From: an uncultured Nocardiopsis sp.
GTDB taxonomy: Bacteria > Actinomycetota > Actinomycetes > Streptosporangiales > Streptosporangiaceae
NCBI GenBank assembly: GCA_937957845.1
Contig: CALGOD010001029.1
Coordinates: 1-5,815 of the forward strand
DNA length: 5,815 nucleotides
Direction of reading: 5' to 3'
A program made the position numbers and the translations under genes. Of this stretch, positions 4,745 to 5,815 are shown in pieces (position 1 is the first letter of the stretch; every line of letters begins with the position of its first letter). The notes beneath the pieces are model-generated. The model saw nothing but the letters and a program-made list of their open reading frames with translations, was not told the origin of the DNA and ran no database searches.

Positions 4745-5599
4745 ATGCAAGGACCTGTCGTCGTCGGAGTGGACGACTCCGACACGAGCCTGAGGGCCGT
4801 GGAGTGGGCCGCCGAGGAGGCGCGGCGGCGCGGCCTGCGCCTGTCCATGGTGATGGCGTTCCCCGCGCCGTCGCCCGACTCGGCCTTCATCTGGCGCCAG
4901 GAGGAGATCGACAGGAACCCCCGTGCCGCCCTAGACAGGCCCGCGGAGAGGGCGACCTCTCTCGCCCCCGGTCTCGACGTGGACAGGACGGTGGTCACCA
5001 AGAGCGCGCCCCTGGCGTTGCTCCAGCACGCGGAGAAGGCCGCCATGCTGGTCGTGGGTCTGCGTGGACGTGGCGGCTTTCCGGGGTTGAGGGTGGGCTC
5101 GGTCGCCTACCGTGTGGCGGCGCGTTCGCCGGTACCGGTCGTCGTGGTGGGCCCCGAGCCCGTGACCGGCGATCGTGACGAGATCGTGGTGGGTGAGGAC
5201 GGGTCGTCCCCCGCGGAGCGGGCGGTCGCCGAGGCGTTCGCGGCCGCCGCCGTCGGGCCGGGGGCCGTACGGGTGGTACGGGCGTGGAGCCCGCCGGTGT
5301 TCCCCGTGTCCACCAGGGGCTTTTCCTCCGCTGAGCGTGCGGCGATCGGCGCGGGCGAGGAAAGGTCCCTGGAGCAGAGGCTCGCTCCTTGGCGGGACAG
5401 ATATCCCTCAGTGGAGGTGCGTACCGAGGTGGTCGAGTCACGTCCTGTCGCCGCACTGGTGCGCGCCGCGCGGGGCGCCCGGCTCGTCGTGGTGGGGGCG
5501 TCCGGCCGACACGCCCTGTCACCCTTGACCTTGGGTTCCACGGCACACGCCATGCTGCACCGATCCCCCTGCCCGGTCATGGTCGTCCACGCACCCTGA
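4745..5599 (+). CDS. Universal stress protein with two tandem UspA domains
   Basis: The product is a 284-residue soluble cytoplasmic protein made of two Usp domains (about 1-140 and 145-284), the usual size of tandem actinobacterial members. Each domain opens with a nucleotide-binding strand (VVVGVDDS at 5-12; IVVGEDGS at 147-154). Each closes with a full ATP-binding motif G-2X-G-9X-G-S: G105, G108, G118-S119 and G251, G254, G264-S265. Both sites look competent to bind ATP. Family members support survival in stasis, hypoxia or oxidative stress; the exact role here is unknown. The ATG at 4745 is preferred because GGAG (4736-4739) lies five bases upstream and the protein then begins right at the first Usp strand; an upstream GTG at 4664 would add 27 non-homologous residues. 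The gene is divergent from the XRE-flavin regulator, which points to joint stress control. Confidence 0.93.
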   Translation: MQGPVVVGVDDSDTSLRAVEWAAEEARRRGLRLSMVMAFPAPSPDSAFIWRQEEIDRNPRAALDRPAERATSLAPGLDVDRTVVTKSAPLALLQHAEKAAMLVVGLRGRGGFPGLRVGSVAYRVAARSPVPVVVVGPEPVTGDRDEIVVGEDGSSPAERAVAEAFAAAAVGPGAVRVVRAWSPPVFPVSTRGFSSAERAAIGAGEERSLEQRLAPWRDRYPSVEVRTEVVESRPVAALVRAARGARLVVVGASGRHALSPLTLGSTAHAMLHRSPCPVMVVHAP

Positions 5600-5692
5600 C
5601 CCGATCCTCCATCGGTGGAAGAGGCCGGCGGGGCCCGGGAAATGCCACGGCCCTGTCCGACCCCTTGTCCAGCGTGGGGTGAGAAGGTGCCG

Positions 5693-5815
5693 ATGCGACC
5701 GAACGAGGAACGCAACCGCAGACTGCTGCGTGCACGGGACGCGATGGACCGCGACTTCGCCGAGCCGCTCGACGTACCGGGACTGGCTCGGGTCGCCCTG
5801 ATGTCGCCCGCCCAC
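5693..5815 (+). CDS. AraC-family transcriptional regulator, N-terminal 41 residues only
   Basis: The window ends inside this gene. The visible residues begin MRPNEERNRRLLRARDAMDR, continue DFAEPLDVPGLARVALMSPA and end at His41. The pattern of an initial helix (LLRARDAMDRDFAEPL), then DVPGLARVALMSPAH leading into the first helix-turn-helix, is typical of AraC-type DNA-binding domains placed at the N-terminus, as in small actinobacterial AraC regulators. The ATG at 5693 has GAAGG (5683-5687) five bases upstream. The 93-bp gap after the stress protein holds only a weak short hairpin (TCCA-TCGG-TGGA, near 5608-5620), so read-through from the stress protein gene is possible. The effector domain and targets are beyond the edge. 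Confidence 0.82.
   Translation, partial: MRPNEERNRRLLRARDAMDRDFAEPLDVPGLARVALMSPAH

Noticed and set aside
4550..4750. N-terminal extension of the XRE-flavin protein back to 4750
   Set aside because: The extra 67 residues have no domain resemblance, overlap the divergent promoters, and ATG 4549 has a far better ribosome binding site.
1..5815. Mobile element, CRISPR array, toxin-antitoxin or phage defence system
   Set aside because: No transposase, integrase, terminal repeats, regularly spaced repeats or defence-type domains are seen; the small basic protein lacks a partner gene.

Overview
The window is about 70% G+C with strong G/C preference at third codon positions, and every recognisable protein resembles actinobacterial families. 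A filamentous actinomycete of the Nocardiopsis/Streptomyces type is the best guess; this comes from composition and protein style, with no database search. Nothing here resembles phage, an insertion sequence, CRISPR or a known defence island. It reads as ordinary chromosomal DNA with some interesting regulatory structure.

Left part (1-1853): a partial minus-strand hypothetical gene (start near 320, running off the left edge) is divergent from a plus-strand Bcr/CflA-type multidrug efflux gene (495-1853). The 174-bp gap between them holds a composite GTGATC/GATCAC palindrome, a possible six-residue leader ORF with a good ribosome binding site, and a GC-rich hairpin. The efflux gene may therefore be controlled at the level of DNA binding or by its leader.

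Middle (1854-3743): a 419-bp gap with no convincing gene is followed by a gene of the actinobacterial MSMEG_6728 type (N-terminal part resembling pyrimidine-dimer glycosylase-like proteins) with a long, unrecognised C-terminal extension. After a 241-bp non-coding stretch rich in short palindromes comes a small gene (3486-3743) for an 85-residue, extremely arginine-rich protein with an excellent ribosome binding site. A perfect 12-bp-stem hairpin (3815-3841) separates it from the convergent gene that follows.

Right part (3869-5815): a minus-strand gene fuses an XRE-type helix-turn-helix to a flavin/F420-binding split-barrel (pyridoxamine-phosphate-oxidase-like) domain. It is divergent from a tandem-domain universal stress protein. 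Their shared 195-bp intergenic region contains a perfect 12-bp direct repeat, an inverted partial third copy, a hairpin-forming palindrome and plausible promoters in both directions. The pair looks like a stress or redox-responsive module in which the XRE-flavin protein may control itself and the stress protein. The right edge cuts the first 41 codons of an AraC-family regulator.

The points most worth following up are the divergent XRE-flavin/USP regulatory region, the small Arg-rich protein and its palindromic leader, the efflux-gene leader, and the novel C-terminal extension on the MSMEG_6728-type protein.
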